Assembly: GCA_016946835.1 (NCBI GenBank)
Contig: JACVTC010000364.1
Location: 1-38,324 of the forward strand
Origin: Neocallimastix lanati (nom. inval.)
Lineage: Eukaryota; Neocallimastigomycota; Neocallimastigomycetes; Neocallimastigales; Neocallimastigaceae
DNA: 38,324 nucleotides
Direction: 5' to 3'
Shown: positions 9,759-20,145 of the stretch, in pieces
Layout of the letters: each line of letters begins with the position of its first letter
Numbering within the stretch: position 1 is the stretch's first letter
The notes under the pieces: model-generated
Database searches by the model: none
Seen by the model: only the letters and a program-made list of their open reading frames with translations
Told to the model about the DNA's origin: nothing
Position numbers and translations under genes: made by a program

Positions 9759-9986
9759 TTAGGTGGTCGAAGAGTATTTCGAGCCTAACAAATAAATTTT
9801 TAATTTTTAAATAAAATCCTTAGGTGGTCAGCCAGAGAGTGTTGAGCCTGAAGGTAAGTATAATAATTTTTTTTAAATCCTTAAGTGTCGGACAGAGAGT
9901 GCCGAACTTGAAGGAATAAATATATAAAAATTATTTCAAATAAACTTTCTTGGGTGTCGAAAAAGGATTTTCGAACTTGAAGAAAG
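9759..9986 (+). repeat. Array of four bulged hairpins in unit X leader
   Basis: Units at 9759-9788, 9818-9854, 9879-9914 and 9945-9986. Outer stems differ but stay paired: TTAGG/CCTAA, CCTT/AAGG, CCTT plus AAGT with ACTT plus AAGG, CTTTCTT/AAGAAAG. The inner stem is TCGA-, TCGG/CCGA- or TCGAAAA-type. The same asymmetric bulge (TGG or TG on the 5' side, G or A on the 3' side) is kept as in element 1 (2344-2535). Confidence 0.62.
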
Positions 9987-10329
9987 TTAACAATATATTG
10001 GTTTACTGCGGTAGTTCCAATATAATAAACATTGAATAATTTTAAAATTTTAATTTTCAATAATTTATATTTAGTTTATAATATAAAATTAATACTTAAA
10101 ATATTACAGATTTTGAAGAAATTATAGAAAAAAAAAATAATTTACAATATATTTTTAAGAAATAATAATATTTATTATATTATTTAGTGTTTATATAATT
10201 ACATTAATTGAAAATTTATTAGAACATAATAAATTTTATATTTTTTTTTTATGATCAATAATTAGAATTCCAGTTGTGGAATTTAATAAATTATATAATT
10301 ACATTAAGCATTTTAAGAATTAAACAAAA

Positions 10330-10700
10330 TATGAGAAGAACAAGTTCCAGATGTTATCTTAAACGAAGAATTATTAATGCAAAGCATAACTGAATTGAAA
10401 GATAAAATAAGTGAATTAAAAAAGTGAATTAAAGAAAAATATTTTTGAAGAATATAATATTATTCAAATTATAGAAAAATAAAAAGAGAAAATTATTTTT
10501 GAAGAAGATAATTTTATTCAAATTACAAAAAAAAAGAAGAAAATATTAGTAAGAAAAATCCCTATAAAGATAACATAAATATTCTTAATTCAGGAAGAGA
10601 ACAATTCAATAATTGAAAAAGGAAAATATTAAAAAAGAAACAATTCTTCACAATCCAAGAAAATTAATAAATTAAATTGTGAAATTGAATCTTTGAAACT
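10330..10700 (+). pseudogene. Decayed coding-like fragment in unit X
   Basis: Lys/Glu/Ile-rich stretches resembling coiled coil read in shifting frames between stops, for example a run ending ELKDKISELKK near 10430 and later NKLNCEIESLKL near 10670. Several stops and frame changes interrupt it. I do not recognise the source; it may be remnant Gag/Pol linker or a captured gene fragment, or plain A/G-rich sequence that happens to look coding. Confidence 0.3.
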
Positions 10701-10949
10701 TGGTAAAAGTAGTAATTTAAAAAAATAATTAAAAATAAAAAAAAAAAAAATAATAATAAAAATAAATTAGTGATATTTTAAATGGAAATTTCAATTAGTT
10801 TCATAAATTGAATTATTAAAGTTTAAACATAATGTTAAAATCACTGATTTAGAGAATTCATTATAACCTTCAAAATATGTTATATAATAATTTTAAATTA
10901 ATGGAATAAGAAATTATTATATGAATAAATAAAAAAAAAAAAAAAAAAA

Positions 10950-11080
10950 CTTTTATATTAATAAAAAAAAATAAAAAAATTTTTAATAAAGAATTAATTT
11001 TTTATTTAAAATCAAAGCAGGGTAATACCCGTCCCCCCTGCTTGATTTTAAATATCTAAGTGTCAACCCCGAGTCTACCA
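10950..11080 (+). repeat. Truncated LTR B 3' end (shared middle LTR)
   Basis: Matches 9379-9519, including the C-rich hairpin and the terminal GTCTACCA. The upstream ~880 bp of the LTR are missing. It is followed by a second copy of the primer-binding site. Confidence 0.78.
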
Positions 11081-11102
11081 AAATTGGTGGAGATATCGGG
11101 GT

Positions 11103-11131
11103 AGAAGAAGAAGTAGAAGAAGAAGTAGAAG

Positions 11132-11163
<32 letters not shown>

Positions 11164-11550
11164 GTAGAAGAAGAAGAAGAAAACCAAGTGGAAGAAGACC
11201 AAGAAAAAGAAGACCAAGAAGAAAACCAAGAAGAAGACCAAGAAAAAGAAGACCAAGAAGAAAACCAAGAAGAAGACCAAGAAGAAGACCAAGAAGAAAA
11301 CCAAGAAGAAAACCAAGAAGAAGACCAAGAAGAAAACCAAGAAGAAGACCAAGAAGAAGACCAAGAAGAAAACCAAGAAGAAAACCAAGAAGAAGACCAA
11401 GAAGAAAACCAAGAAGAAGACCAAGAAGAAAACCAAGAAGAAGACCAAGAAGAAGACCAAGAAGAAGACCAAGAAGAAGACCAAGAAGAAGACCAAGAAG
11501 AAGACCAAGAAGAAGACCAAGAAGAAGACCAAGAAGAAGACCAAGAAGGA
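11103..11550 (+). repeat. Purine minisatellite, 12 bp unit GAAGAAGACCAA
   Basis: Starts with GAA/GTA triplets (11103-11190), then about 30 tandem 12-mers GAAGAAGACCAA or GAAGAAAACCAA. It begins directly after the primer-binding site, so it lies in the transcribed leader. It is open in several frames on both strands (Glu/Asp/Gln-rich, and Ser/Trp- or Phe/Leu-rich in reverse), as expected of any 12 bp repeat. I do not call it a gene. Long purine strands can form triplex DNA and are prone to expansion. Confidence 0.8.
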
Positions 11551-11660
11551 GAAGACAAAGAAGGAAATTGGAACTACTAGGATTTATTTTTTTTTGGAAT
11601 TATGAGAATAATTTTTTTAAATTAAATTTAATAGAATTAAATTAAATTAAAAACATAAAG

Positions 11661-11727
<67 letters not shown>
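11661..11727 (+). repeat. 67 nt A-tract
   Basis: Longest homopolymer in the window, in the leader of element 2. Others lie at 983-1025, 8138-8187, 12307-12351, 25728-25771 and 33368-33401. Confidence 0.85.
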
Positions 11728-11731
<4 letters not shown>

Positions 11732-11863
11732 TACACTTTTACATTCATCATCATCAAATTTTTTTATTGTTATCGGTTTTTGTGTTGTTGTTGTGGTTGG
11801 TGTTGTTGTTGTGATTGTTGTTGTTGTGGTAGTAATAAAAATTAACATCAGTTTTATTTGGTC

Positions 11864-12190
11864 TTCGCGTGCTCCAAATAAAACTATATACTGAGTTTAC
11901 TGCGTACTAAGCAGTTATAGATAATTCTATAATTGCGAGTGGTTTAATCAGGTGTTTGGAGAGGGGCCGGTTACGAACTAATCGAACCCCGATTAGATAT
12001 AGCGGTAAATACTGTTGGGAAGCAGAAATTACCCTATAGATCACCCATTATACGTTCAACACGGTTTGGGTGCTCCTCCACTTGACTCAGGCAAATTCAC
12101 TTAGTATACCGAAATACTAAGGTCCCTCTGCGTGGTCGGCAGTTGTAATAGATAGCGGTTTTTCAAGTTGTATTAGGTTTGTTAATTTAC
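11864..12190 (+). ncRNA. Structured leader domain, element 2
   Basis: A GC-richer island with a run of perfect hairpins: ACTGC/GCAGT (11899/11911), TTATAGA/TCTATAA (11915/11926), CTAATCG/CGATTAG (11978/11990), TATAG-GGTAA with TTACC-CTATA around 11999-12038 (10 bp, one bulged C), and CTTAGTAT/ATACTAAG (12100/12114). It has no sequence likeness to the modules in elements 1 and 3 that I can see. No coding signal. Role in the genomic RNA unknown. Confidence 0.55.
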
Positions 12191-12304
12191 CTTGTTTTTA
12201 ATTAAGTTTATTTGTTTTTTTTAAGTTGTAATTATATAAACTTAATAATAATTGTAATTGTAATTGTAATTGTAAATATTGTAATAATAACCGATAACAA
12301 ATAA

Positions 12305-12353
<49 letters not shown>

Positions 12354-12459
12354 ATATTAATTTTTGTGTTTTTAAATATTTTTAATTGCTATATTTAAAA
12401 AAATTTTTTTTGTAAATAATTGTATATATTTTTTTTTTAAGTAAAGATAAACGAAAGGG

Positions 12460-12595
12460 GTTATTAGCTTGAAAGAATAGTGAACACTCCAACTAGTTTA
12501 TTAATTTATATTTATTCTAGTGTCCAGGAGGGGGAGTACGGGTGTATATAGCAAAATTAAATATACACTAACCGGAAACGTCTCACTAGAGATAT
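12460..12595 (+). ncRNA. Second structured patch, element 2 leader
   Basis: Another GC-richer island between A/T-rich runs, containing GTGTATA/TATACAC (12542/12562) flanked by CGG/CCG-type pairing. It lies about 130 nt before gag. Confidence 0.4.
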
Positions 12596-12723
12596 AAATT
12601 ACTTAAATATATAATTTTAATTGTAAATAAATAAATAAATAAATAAAAATATAGCAATTAAATAATTAATAAAACAATTTTTTTTATTTTATTTTTTTTT
12701 TAAAAGAGTGTTTTTTTTTTAAA

Positions 12724-13680
12724 ATGAGTACAATTAATTTTAAAGATTTAAAAAAGGAACTTAAGGATATTGAAAAAATATCCAAAGAAAATTTAGATGT
12801 TAAAACTTGGAAGTCTGATTTAGAGCTTTGGATAAAGCTTGAACATGTTGAAGACTCCAAGATTATATTTTATGCCTGTGTTTTAACCTCAATTGGTGAA
12901 ACCAGGAAAGTCATCCAAGAATTAATGGATGATAATAATAAAGATGATGATAGTGATAGTGATGATGATGATGATGATAATGATGATGATGATGATAATT
13001 ATAAGGATATTGATGATGAAAATGAGGATGATGATAATGAAGAAGATAAAGAAATTGATAAAAAGAATAAGGCTTATCCTTCCCTTAATAGAATTGTAAA
13101 AGCTATAGAAGAATTTTATGGCATTAGGGAGGATCAAAATAATTTATTAAGAGAGTTACGTGCTCTCAGAATTAAGAGAAATGAAAGAATCAAAGATTTT
13201 AATATTAAGTATAAAACTTTATATTTAAAATTAAATAAAAAGAAAAGAAGTCAGATAAGTGTTTTAGATTACACAGACTCCATTGAAAACAATGTTGAAG
13301 CCTGGAAACGTCTAACCTTATTTGATAACATTTCTCTGTCAAAAGCCTTTAAAATTGCTGAAAAAGCAGATAGGTTAAATTATATGGGTAGTAATCAAAG
13401 AAGACATCCTTCTACCCCTTCACCTTCTGCAAATACATCTTCTTTTAGTAATAGAGTTAATTTTCATCCTCCTATTAAAAATAAATTAGAACAAAAAGTT
13501 AATATTAAACCTAAAGAAGATAATGACATAGAGGAATTAACAAGAAAAATGAGAAGTTTAACAATAAAGGCTTGTTATTTCTGTAAAGAACCAGGTCATT
13601 ATCAAAACAATTGCCCAAAGTTGAGAGCAATTGTTGAGAAAAATAGGAAGGAAATTAGAAACAATAAACGTTTAAATTGA
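12724..13680 (+). CDS. gag: Gag of element 2
   Basis: 318 aa, homologous along its length to the Gags of elements 1 and 3 (FKDLKKELKDI start, FYGIREDQNNLLRELRALRI, KDFNIKYKTLY). A very long Asp-rich run occupies about residues 74-115, longer than in its relatives and built of GAT repeats. The CCHC knuckle is at residues 284-297, with a basic C-terminus. The ORF is intact although its pol is not. It ends TTTAAAT then TGA at the frameshift site. Confidence 0.92.
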   Translation: MSTINFKDLKKELKDIEKISKENLDVKTWKSDLELWIKLEHVEDSKIIFYACVLTSIGETRKVIQELMDDNNKDDDSDSDDDDDDNDDDDDNYKDIDDENEDDDNEEDKEIDKKNKAYPSLNRIVKAIEEFYGIREDQNNLLRELRALRIKRNERIKDFNIKYKTLYLKLNKKKRSQISVLDYTDSIENNVEAWKRLTLFDNISLSKAFKIAEKADRLNYMGSNQRRHPSTPSPSANTSSFSNRVNFHPPIKNKLEQKVNIKPKEDNDIEELTRKMRSLTIKACYFCKEPGHYQNNCPKLRAIVEKNRKEIRNNKRLN

Positions 13681-13723
13681 GTAATGGGATAAGAAGCTCT
13701 CCCATACTTAATAAAGCAGCTTC
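13671..13723 (+). promoter_or_regulatory. -1 frameshift site with pseudoknot, element 2
   Basis: Heptamer TTTAAAT (13671-13677) in gag phase is followed immediately by the gag TGA. Stem 1 is ATGGGA/TCCCAT (13684/13700). Loop GAAGCT (13693-13698) pairs with AGCTTC (13718-13723). The sixth pair, T-A here, is A-T in element 3, a compensated change supporting the pseudoknot. Confidence 0.88.
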
Positions 13724-16700
13724 ACTTAAATATCAAAAAGAAATTAAAAATTCTCGTCTTTCTAATATTGAAGAAACTCCTGCTAATAAAAGGGTGGTTA
13801 ATAAAAAGAAAGTTGATTATTTAGTAGGAGCATCTAAACGTAAAATTTATGATGTTAATAATGATGAAGGTAGTGCAGAGAAAAAGATTCATAAGTCGTT
13901 GAAGGAGAATCCTAAACCTATAATAACTCCTGCATTACGAAAACAGAAAGAACGAGAAGTAAAAGAAAATAATATAAGTAATAAAATTGTTAAACAAATT
14001 AAACCATCTATTCTAGCTCAACCACGAATTGAAAAAGAAAAAGAGATTGAAAGACAAATTCGTGATAATGAAAGAGCTAGCAATAGTAATACTAATTATA
14101 GTAATAATCATAGTAATGATAATAGTAATGATAATATTAATAATAATTCATTAGTGAATGATGAAGTTATTATAAATAATGTAAATAATGATAAAAGAAA
14201 GAATAAAAATTTAATGAAAGAAAATAATGATAATAATAAAAGTATTGTGAAGGAGAATAATAAAGTAATTGATTTAACAAAGGTGTTAATTAGTAAAGAT
14301 AAAGATACTCAAAAAGAAAATAAAAGTTCTAGAGTATCTAGGAAAATTAAGATGCAATCGGGGGAAGAAGAATATGATATTCTTAAAGATTTAAATTCTG
14401 CCCATTGCAATATTACTTTTGGACAGTTATTGGATGCTGCTCCAAAATTAAGATATAAGGTGTCACAGGGTATTAAATTGGATAGGGACCAATCTAATAT
14501 CTCTGGGGTGTTGGATAATGTGTCAGCCACGACTGTGGTCGTTAATAACATAGACCACACTTATAAAAGTAAAGGTAACGAACCATGTGAAGAGGATATT
14601 GCCATGGTTGATGTTACAGTTGAAGGTGTTTCGGGGAAGGCTTTAATTGATTCATGTAGTAATTTAAGTATAATTACTCAACAATTTTTAGATAAGCTTC
14701 CGTCCGAATATGAACCTATTGATATTAGTCGTGGCAGAATTAGGTTGGCAACTAAGAATGATGATTACTCGGAAGGTTATATCATTCGGGTGCCAGTAAA
14801 GATTAATAATCTTGTATTAATGGTTAATTGTAGAATAGTAGAAAAGGAGGATCCTTTTTACGATATTCTAATTAACTTAAAAACCCAAATTGATTATAAT
14901 TTGTTTATCCACCCCATTTTATATAGTTTGTGTCAAATTACTCCTGAGGGAGTAATTGACGTTATTGCACCTATTAATAATGATTATGAAGATGAAGAAA
15001 AGTTGTTGTGTATGATTAAGGCTTTGGATGAGGATTCCAAAAAGAATGATTTAAAGAAAATTGAAGGATTATCCCCAAAGCAATATATTCATCATGAAAT
15101 TTTCCTAAATACTTTAAACGAAAAATATAAAGATGAAATAATTAAAATTCTGGAGGAGAACTTAGAAATAGTTGCTACTTCTTCAGAAGAATTAACACCT
15201 TCTGATCTTCCTCCACATAAGATTAATTTAATTCCTGGTGCGAAACCAGTTAAGCAAAGGTGCTATAGATTAGTTAAATTTAAGTCGGATATACTTAAGG
15301 AGGAATTAATTAAATTAATTAATAAGAAATTAATTGAACCTTCTTGTTCCGAATGGTCATCGCCAATAGTGTTAGTACCGAAGAAGAACGGTAAATGGCG
15401 ATTATGTATTGATTATCGTAAGGTTAATGATTTAACAGTTAAAGATTCTTATTCATTACCTTACATTGATGAGATATTTGATAGTTTAGATGGGGCACAG
15501 ATTTTTACAACAATGGATCTTTACTCTGGTTATCATCAAATTTTGATGGATGAGGAAAGTGTAGAAATTACCACCTTCACCACAAAATTTGGTAACTACC
15601 AATTCAAGGTTATGCCTTTTGGTTTAACCGGAGCCCCAGCTACATTTCAAAGGGAAATGAATAGGATTCTTTTCCCATTTATAGGAAAGTTTGTTTTTAA
15701 CTTTATAGATGATATTTTAATATACTCTAAGAGTATAGAAGAACATATAAGCCACATTAGGCAAGTGTTGGAAGTATTTCGCCAAAACAAATTAAAAATT
15801 AACATTGAAAAATGTGCCTTTATGCAGACTGAAGTAGAAGTCTTAGGTCATAAGGCATCAGTGAAAGGTTTAAGTCCCCAGGATAGCAAAATTAAGGCTA
15901 TCAAGGAGTGGGTAGCACCTGTTGATGTTCATGAATTACGATCTTTTCTTGGAGCAGTAGGATATTATAGAAACTTTATTGATAAATATGCTCAAATCTC
16001 TGCTCCTTTATGTAAATTATTAAGAAAGAATGTTAAATATAAATGGAATAATGAACATCAACAAAGTTTTGATCTGTTAAAAGAAAAGTTAATAAATGCT
16101 CCAATTTTAAAATATCCAAGTTTTAATCAAAGGTTTATAATTAGAACGGATGCTTCCTATGAAGGTATTGGAGGAGTATTACTCCAAGAAGATTTAGAAA
16201 CCAAAAAGGAACATCCAGTTCATTATATAAGTAGAAGTTTAAGTAAAGCCGAGAAAAATTATGGCATTACTGACTTGGAAGGAGCTGCATTAATTTATTG
16301 TATTACTAAGTTGAAATCTTATATATTAGGAAATCCTAATAAAACAGTAGTAATAACAGATCATAAACCTTTAATCAGTTTCTTTAAAAATAAGGAACCT
16401 AATAATGCTAGGTAAGCAAGGTGGTGCTTAACTGTTAGTACCCTTGGTGTTGAAATTCAATATCAAATGGGTAAGAAAAATGTGTTAGCCGATGCATTAT
16501 CTAGGATGAAGAAAAGAGATGATTCTGTGGTATTGGCAACTAAGTTAACTTCAAAGGAAGAAGAAGAGTTGCTTTCTAAAACTATTAAAGACTTTATAAA
16601 TGAAAAATTTGTTACGATAGATGGTGAAGATTATTTTGTTGATGGTAATGACTATCGTAAATTAATTACGGATCAAACGGAAAGAGTAAAACTTATTTTA

Positions 16701-17325
16701 GAAGCCCATAAGATAGGTCATGAGGGATATTATAAGACTTATCAAAGGCTTCGTAAAAGTTTTTATTGGAATAATATGGTGATGGATATTAAAAGAGTGG
16801 TGCAAAGTTGTGACAAGTGTCAGTTGAATAGGTCACAACCATATCCAGAACCTACAGAAAATATTCCAACTAAAGTAGAAGGTCCTTTTATACATTTGGG
16901 TTTAGATATTATTGGACCTTTGATTAAAACTAAAAATAATAATCAATATATTATGGTTGTGGTGGATTACTTCACCAAATGGGTTGAAGCAGAACCCACG
17001 GAAAATATAACATCACAGGATGTGATTAAGTTCTTAATTAATGTGTTTGCTCGTCATGGTGTTCCACAGGTAATAACAACTGACAATGGTGTTCAGTTCA
17101 CCTCGGACATGACGAAAATATTTTTAGATCTCTATGATGTATATGTGAAGTTTATTTCCACATATCATCCAGAAAGTAATGGACTTACGGAAAACCGTAA
17201 TAAAGAGATCGGAAAGTTATTGAGGTTGTTGGGTTCTAAGAATAAGGATTGGGATGAAGTTTTACCATCCGCCTTATGGGCTCTTAGAACTACCAAAAAT
17301 AAGGTAACAAAACATTCAAGTTTTG
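13677..17325 (+). pseudogene. pol: Pol of element 2, nonsense codon and 3' deletion
   Basis: Pol in the -1 frame from gag. It shows an Asn/Lys linker, a protease with D-S-C (D at 14649), reverse transcriptase with F-I-D-D (15708-15713), RNase H, HHCC zinc finger, and D (16905), D (17082), E (17190) with 58 and 35 residues between, so the catalytic triad is present. A TAA at 16413-16415 replaces a Gln codon found in elements 1 and 3, between RNase H motifs; the frame is otherwise open. After the residues HSSF the gene stops matching and runs into LTR sequence, losing the GPY/F C-terminus. Not expected to give full Pol; it could still be copied by relatives. Confidence 0.9.
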
Positions 17326-17361
17326 ATTTTAAATATCTAAGTGTCAACCCCGAGTCTACCA
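17323..17361 (+). repeat. Remnant 3' end of element 2 3' LTR
   Basis: Identical to the last ~39 bp of LTR B (GATTTTAAATATC... to GTCTACCA). The join to integrase occurs at shared TTGA, pointing to a microhomology-mediated deletion of the pol end, polypurine tract and most of the LTR. Confidence 0.85.
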
Positions 17362-17365
17362 TTGT

Positions 17366-17887
17366 TGATAAAGAATAGAATAATAATGATATTTTTAATT
17401 AAATTTTTAATAATTTATTATATAAAAATATATTATTATATTCTTTACTATTAATAATTTTCTTATATTCTATATTAATAATTTTTATATTAATTATATT
17501 TTATTATTTTAAATATTAAATTTATGTAATTAATTAATTTATATGATTGGTTTTAATAATGTAATTAAATAATATAAAATATGTATTATCCATATTATTT
17601 TATGAAGGGGGCCTTTCTGAGGAAAGAAATAGTAAAAATAGTAGTGATAATAGGAATAATAATTGAAAGGTTTCCCATATTGTTATAATAATAAATATTA
17701 ATATTAATAAAGTTATTTTTAACAATAAAATAATTATATAATTTATAAATAATAAATATTTTTAATAATAATTCTTTAAATAAAATTTATAATGTGTAAT
17801 AATAAATTCTTTTAGTGTAATTTAATAGTTATTTAATTTATCTATTTATTTAATGTTCACACTCCTTTTCTAATATGAACCTCAACA
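17366..17887 (+). mobile_element. Solo LTR B'
   Basis: 522 bp, TGATAAAG start and CTCAACA end, flanked by TTGT on both sides (17362-17365 and 17888-17891). No internal element sequence. The start motif with matching ATTCTTTA inside resembles LTRs A, B and E, but most of its length does not align, so it is a separate family. Confidence 0.7.
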
Positions 17888-17891
17888 TTGT

Positions 17892-18679
17892 TAATACAGA
17901 ATGAACAAATAATACTAATTGTGCTAGAATAATATAAATTATTCTAACCTTATAGATTATTCTATTCTATATAATTGGAACTTTCCAATATTCTTCAAAT
18001 ATTACTAAATAGAAATCTTAAGTTAATAAATCACTAATTAACTTATAATTCCTTTTTGAATTATCGATCCGATTCCATTATAATGTATTAAAAATCTTTA
18101 TCCAAGAATATTGTCCTTGCCCACTTAATATATTAATATTATATTTCTTTTGTATTATGTTATATTGAAAATAATCAAATCTATTTAATTAGTTATTAAA
18201 ATTTTCGTTATCAATTTAAATTTATTTTTAATTACTAAATTTAACTAAACCACAATAAAATATTCTGTATAATCTCTTTATTTTTATTTTATATATATTA
18301 GTATTAAACTATTATTAAATAATTAATAATTCAATAATATATAACTACTATTTATAACAATAATATTATTAACTAAAATAATAATTCAATTTCAATTTAA
18401 ATGTTTTATTTATAAAAATAATTAGTAATTAGTTTATTAAAAAAATAGTTAGGCTTTACAAATTTTAATTTGATAAAAAAATATAAATACATGTAATTTT
18501 AGTGAAATAAAATATAATCAATAACTTTCTTTTTATTAAATAAATAATTATATTATTATTTTTCTTTTATAAATTTAAATAAATAAATATTGATTTTAAA
18601 ACAAATTATTTTTTTTTATTGTAATTTTATTATTTGTGTTAATTATTATTATATTCCTAAAATTATATGAACCATACCA
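17892..18679 (+). repeat. 5' LTR of element 3 (family C)
   Basis: Starts TAATACAG rather than the usual TG, a start confirmed by the end of the polypurine tract at 24120 and by two other copies. Ends CATACCA. AGAATAAT/ATTATTCT (17926/17938) is a strong hairpin. GCTTTACA precedes TATAAATAC (18482). Confidence 0.9.
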
Positions 18680-18687
18680 TGAAAAAT

Positions 18688-18705
18688 TGGTGGAGATATC
18701 GGGGA
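18688..18705 (+). promoter_or_regulatory. Primer-binding site, element 3
   Basis: Same 18 nt as in element 1, eight nt after the LTR end. Confidence 0.78.
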
Positions 18706-18867
18706 ATATAATAATAAATTAATACATTGGGGATAAAATTATAATATTAATAAATAATTTTTCTAATAAAACAAATATTTTTTTAAAAAAGAAAACAATT
18801 TTTATATTTTTAACTAATTATTATTAATTGTTAAAAATATTAATTAATATTAAATTAAACTAATATT

Positions 18868-19031
18868 CGTGCATAGATTTCCGGGTTAAGTTTATCCTAC
18901 ATAGTAATTGGGCTAGTAGGCTCTGGACTGCTATTTTTTATATTGAAAATAGTAACCGTGGCACACGCGTGGCATGACACCTTTAAAGAGGTAAGCTGCA
19001 CGTCAGACAGTGTGTACTATCAGATTGCACG
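18868..19031 (+). ncRNA. Conserved leader RNA module, element 3 copy
   Basis: Counterpart of 2017-2176. Closing helix CGTGCA (18868) with TGCACG (19026); hairpin CTATTTT (18931) with AAAATAG (18946). It has 4 extra nt in the ACC/GGT hairpin region. It lies about 155 nt before the gag ATG. Confidence 0.7.
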
Positions 19032-19187
19032 ATTATTATAATTTAATAAGTGATTAATAATAATAAATAATTAATAATTTTATTAGTTAAAAGATTTATT
19101 TTTTTTAATTTTTTTTATTTTTACTTTTTTATAACAATTTATACATTACGAGGTTTAGCATTCTATAGATACAATAAATTTTATTTT

Positions 19188-20105
19188 ATGAGAACATCCA
19201 GTACTTCCAGTACTCCAACAGAGAGTACTCCAGAAAGTAAGCTTAGCTTCAGAGAATTAAAGAAAGAATTAAAAGATTTTGAAAAGCTTACTAAACAAAA
19301 CCTTGACATCAACTCCTGGGCAAATGAGTTAAAGGCATGGATAAAATACCAACATATCAAGGATCCTGAAACTATTTTTACTGCTTGTATATTAACGGCT
19401 TCTGGAGAACCAAGAGAAATTATCCAAGAACTAGAAGATGGAAATGACCTTACTGAAGATGAAGATTCTGATTTCGATAGCGATAGTGAAGGAGAAGATG
19501 ATGAAGAAAGTGAATCTACTACTACCTACCCAAGCCTTGATGAAATCATAAATCATCTGAAGACTTTCTATGGACTTAAAGAAGATCAAACCAACTTGTT
19601 AAGAGAATTGCGTTCCATGAAAATAAAGAAGAACGAGAAAGTTAAAGATTTTAATGTCCGTTATAGATCTTTGTACCATAAATTGGATAAAAAGAGAAGA
19701 AGAAAAATTAGTGTTTTAGATTATGCAGATTCCTTAACCAATAATCCTGACGCATGGAGAAAGGTTATGCTTAAAGACCATATTTCTATTACCAAAGCAT
19801 TCGCTATAGCTGAAAAAGTTGATCGTTTATCTATTAAAAATAGTACTGAATATTATGATAAGACTCATTACAATCTCCTTAACTCTAAAAGTAATTTTAA
19901 TAAGAACATTTCAAATGATTTTAACAAACCAAAAACCCACAAAAATGTATCTATAGAAAATCTCAATAACAAGATGAAAGAAATGAAAATTAGTACTTGC
20001 TGGTTTTGTAGCAATGAAGGACATACCAAACGAAACTGTCCTAAATTAAATTCTATATTGGAAAATAAACGCAAGAAGTTTTATGAAAATTATTTAAACC
20101 ACTAA
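19188..20105 (+). CDS. gag: Gag of element 3
   Basis: 305 aa. Ser/Thr-rich N-terminus, then the Gag core shared with elements 1 and 2 (FRELKKELKDF, FYGLKEDQTNLLRELRSMKI, KDFNVRYRSLYHKLDKKRRRKISVLDY). Acidic run at about residues 84-110, CCHC knuckle at residues 271-284 (C-WF-C-SNEG-H-TKRN-C), basic tail. Intact. Expected to form particles and package element RNA. Its third-position use is less extreme in A/T than in element 4, as in the other two members of its lineage. Confidence 0.93.
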   Translation: MRTSSTSSTPTESTPESKLSFRELKKELKDFEKLTKQNLDINSWANELKAWIKYQHIKDPETIFTACILTASGEPREIIQELEDGNDLTEDEDSDFDSDSEGEDDEESESTTTYPSLDEIINHLKTFYGLKEDQTNLLRELRSMKIKKNEKVKDFNVRYRSLYHKLDKKRRRKISVLDYADSLTNNPDAWRKVMLKDHISITKAFAIAEKVDRLSIKNSTEYYDKTHYNLLNSKSNFNKNISNDFNKPKTHKNVSIENLNNKMKEMKISTCWFCSNEGHTKRNCPKLNSILENKRKKFYENYLNH

Positions 20106-20145
20106 AAGGGAGTAGAAGCACTCCCATCGTCAAAAAAATTGCTTC
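20093..20145 (+). promoter_or_regulatory. -1 frameshift site with pseudoknot, element 3
   Basis: TTTAAAC (20093-20099), one codon, then the gag TAA. Stem 1 GGGAG/CTCCC (20108/20121); loop GAAGCA (20115-20120) pairs with TGCTTC (20140-20145), six pairs. Confidence 0.9.

Larger units (their letters stand above)
8493..11080 (+). mobile_element. Unit X: LTR, leader and decayed interior sharing an LTR with element 2
   Basis: A complete B-type 5' LTR (8493-9519), a primer-binding site (9524), a leader with four bulged hairpins, decayed coding-like sequence (10330-10700), and the last ~131 bp of another B LTR (10950-11080). No intact gag or pol. It may be a non-autonomous relative or the remnant of an element that recombined with element 2 through the shared, later truncated, middle LTR. 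Confidence 0.6.
10950..17361 (+). mobile_element. Element 2: truncated Ty3/gypsy retrotransposon
   Basis: Starts with a 5'-truncated B LTR end (10950-11080), primer-binding site (11085-11101), a ~1.6 kb leader containing a purine repeat and structured RNA, gag (12724), frameshift site, and pol with a nonsense codon and a deleted 3' end. Integrase is fused by a deletion to the final 39 bp of the 3' LTR (17323-17361). TTGT lies before 8493 and after 17361, so X plus element 2 together are bounded by matching 4 bp. Confidence 0.82.

Noticed and set aside
11188-11580. 130-codon Glu/Asp/Gln ORF, and reverse Ser/Trp and Phe/Leu ORFs at 10983-11558
   Set aside because: Product of a 12 bp tandem repeat, which stays open in any frame lacking a stop in the unit; no conserved domain, no proper ATG for the forward one.
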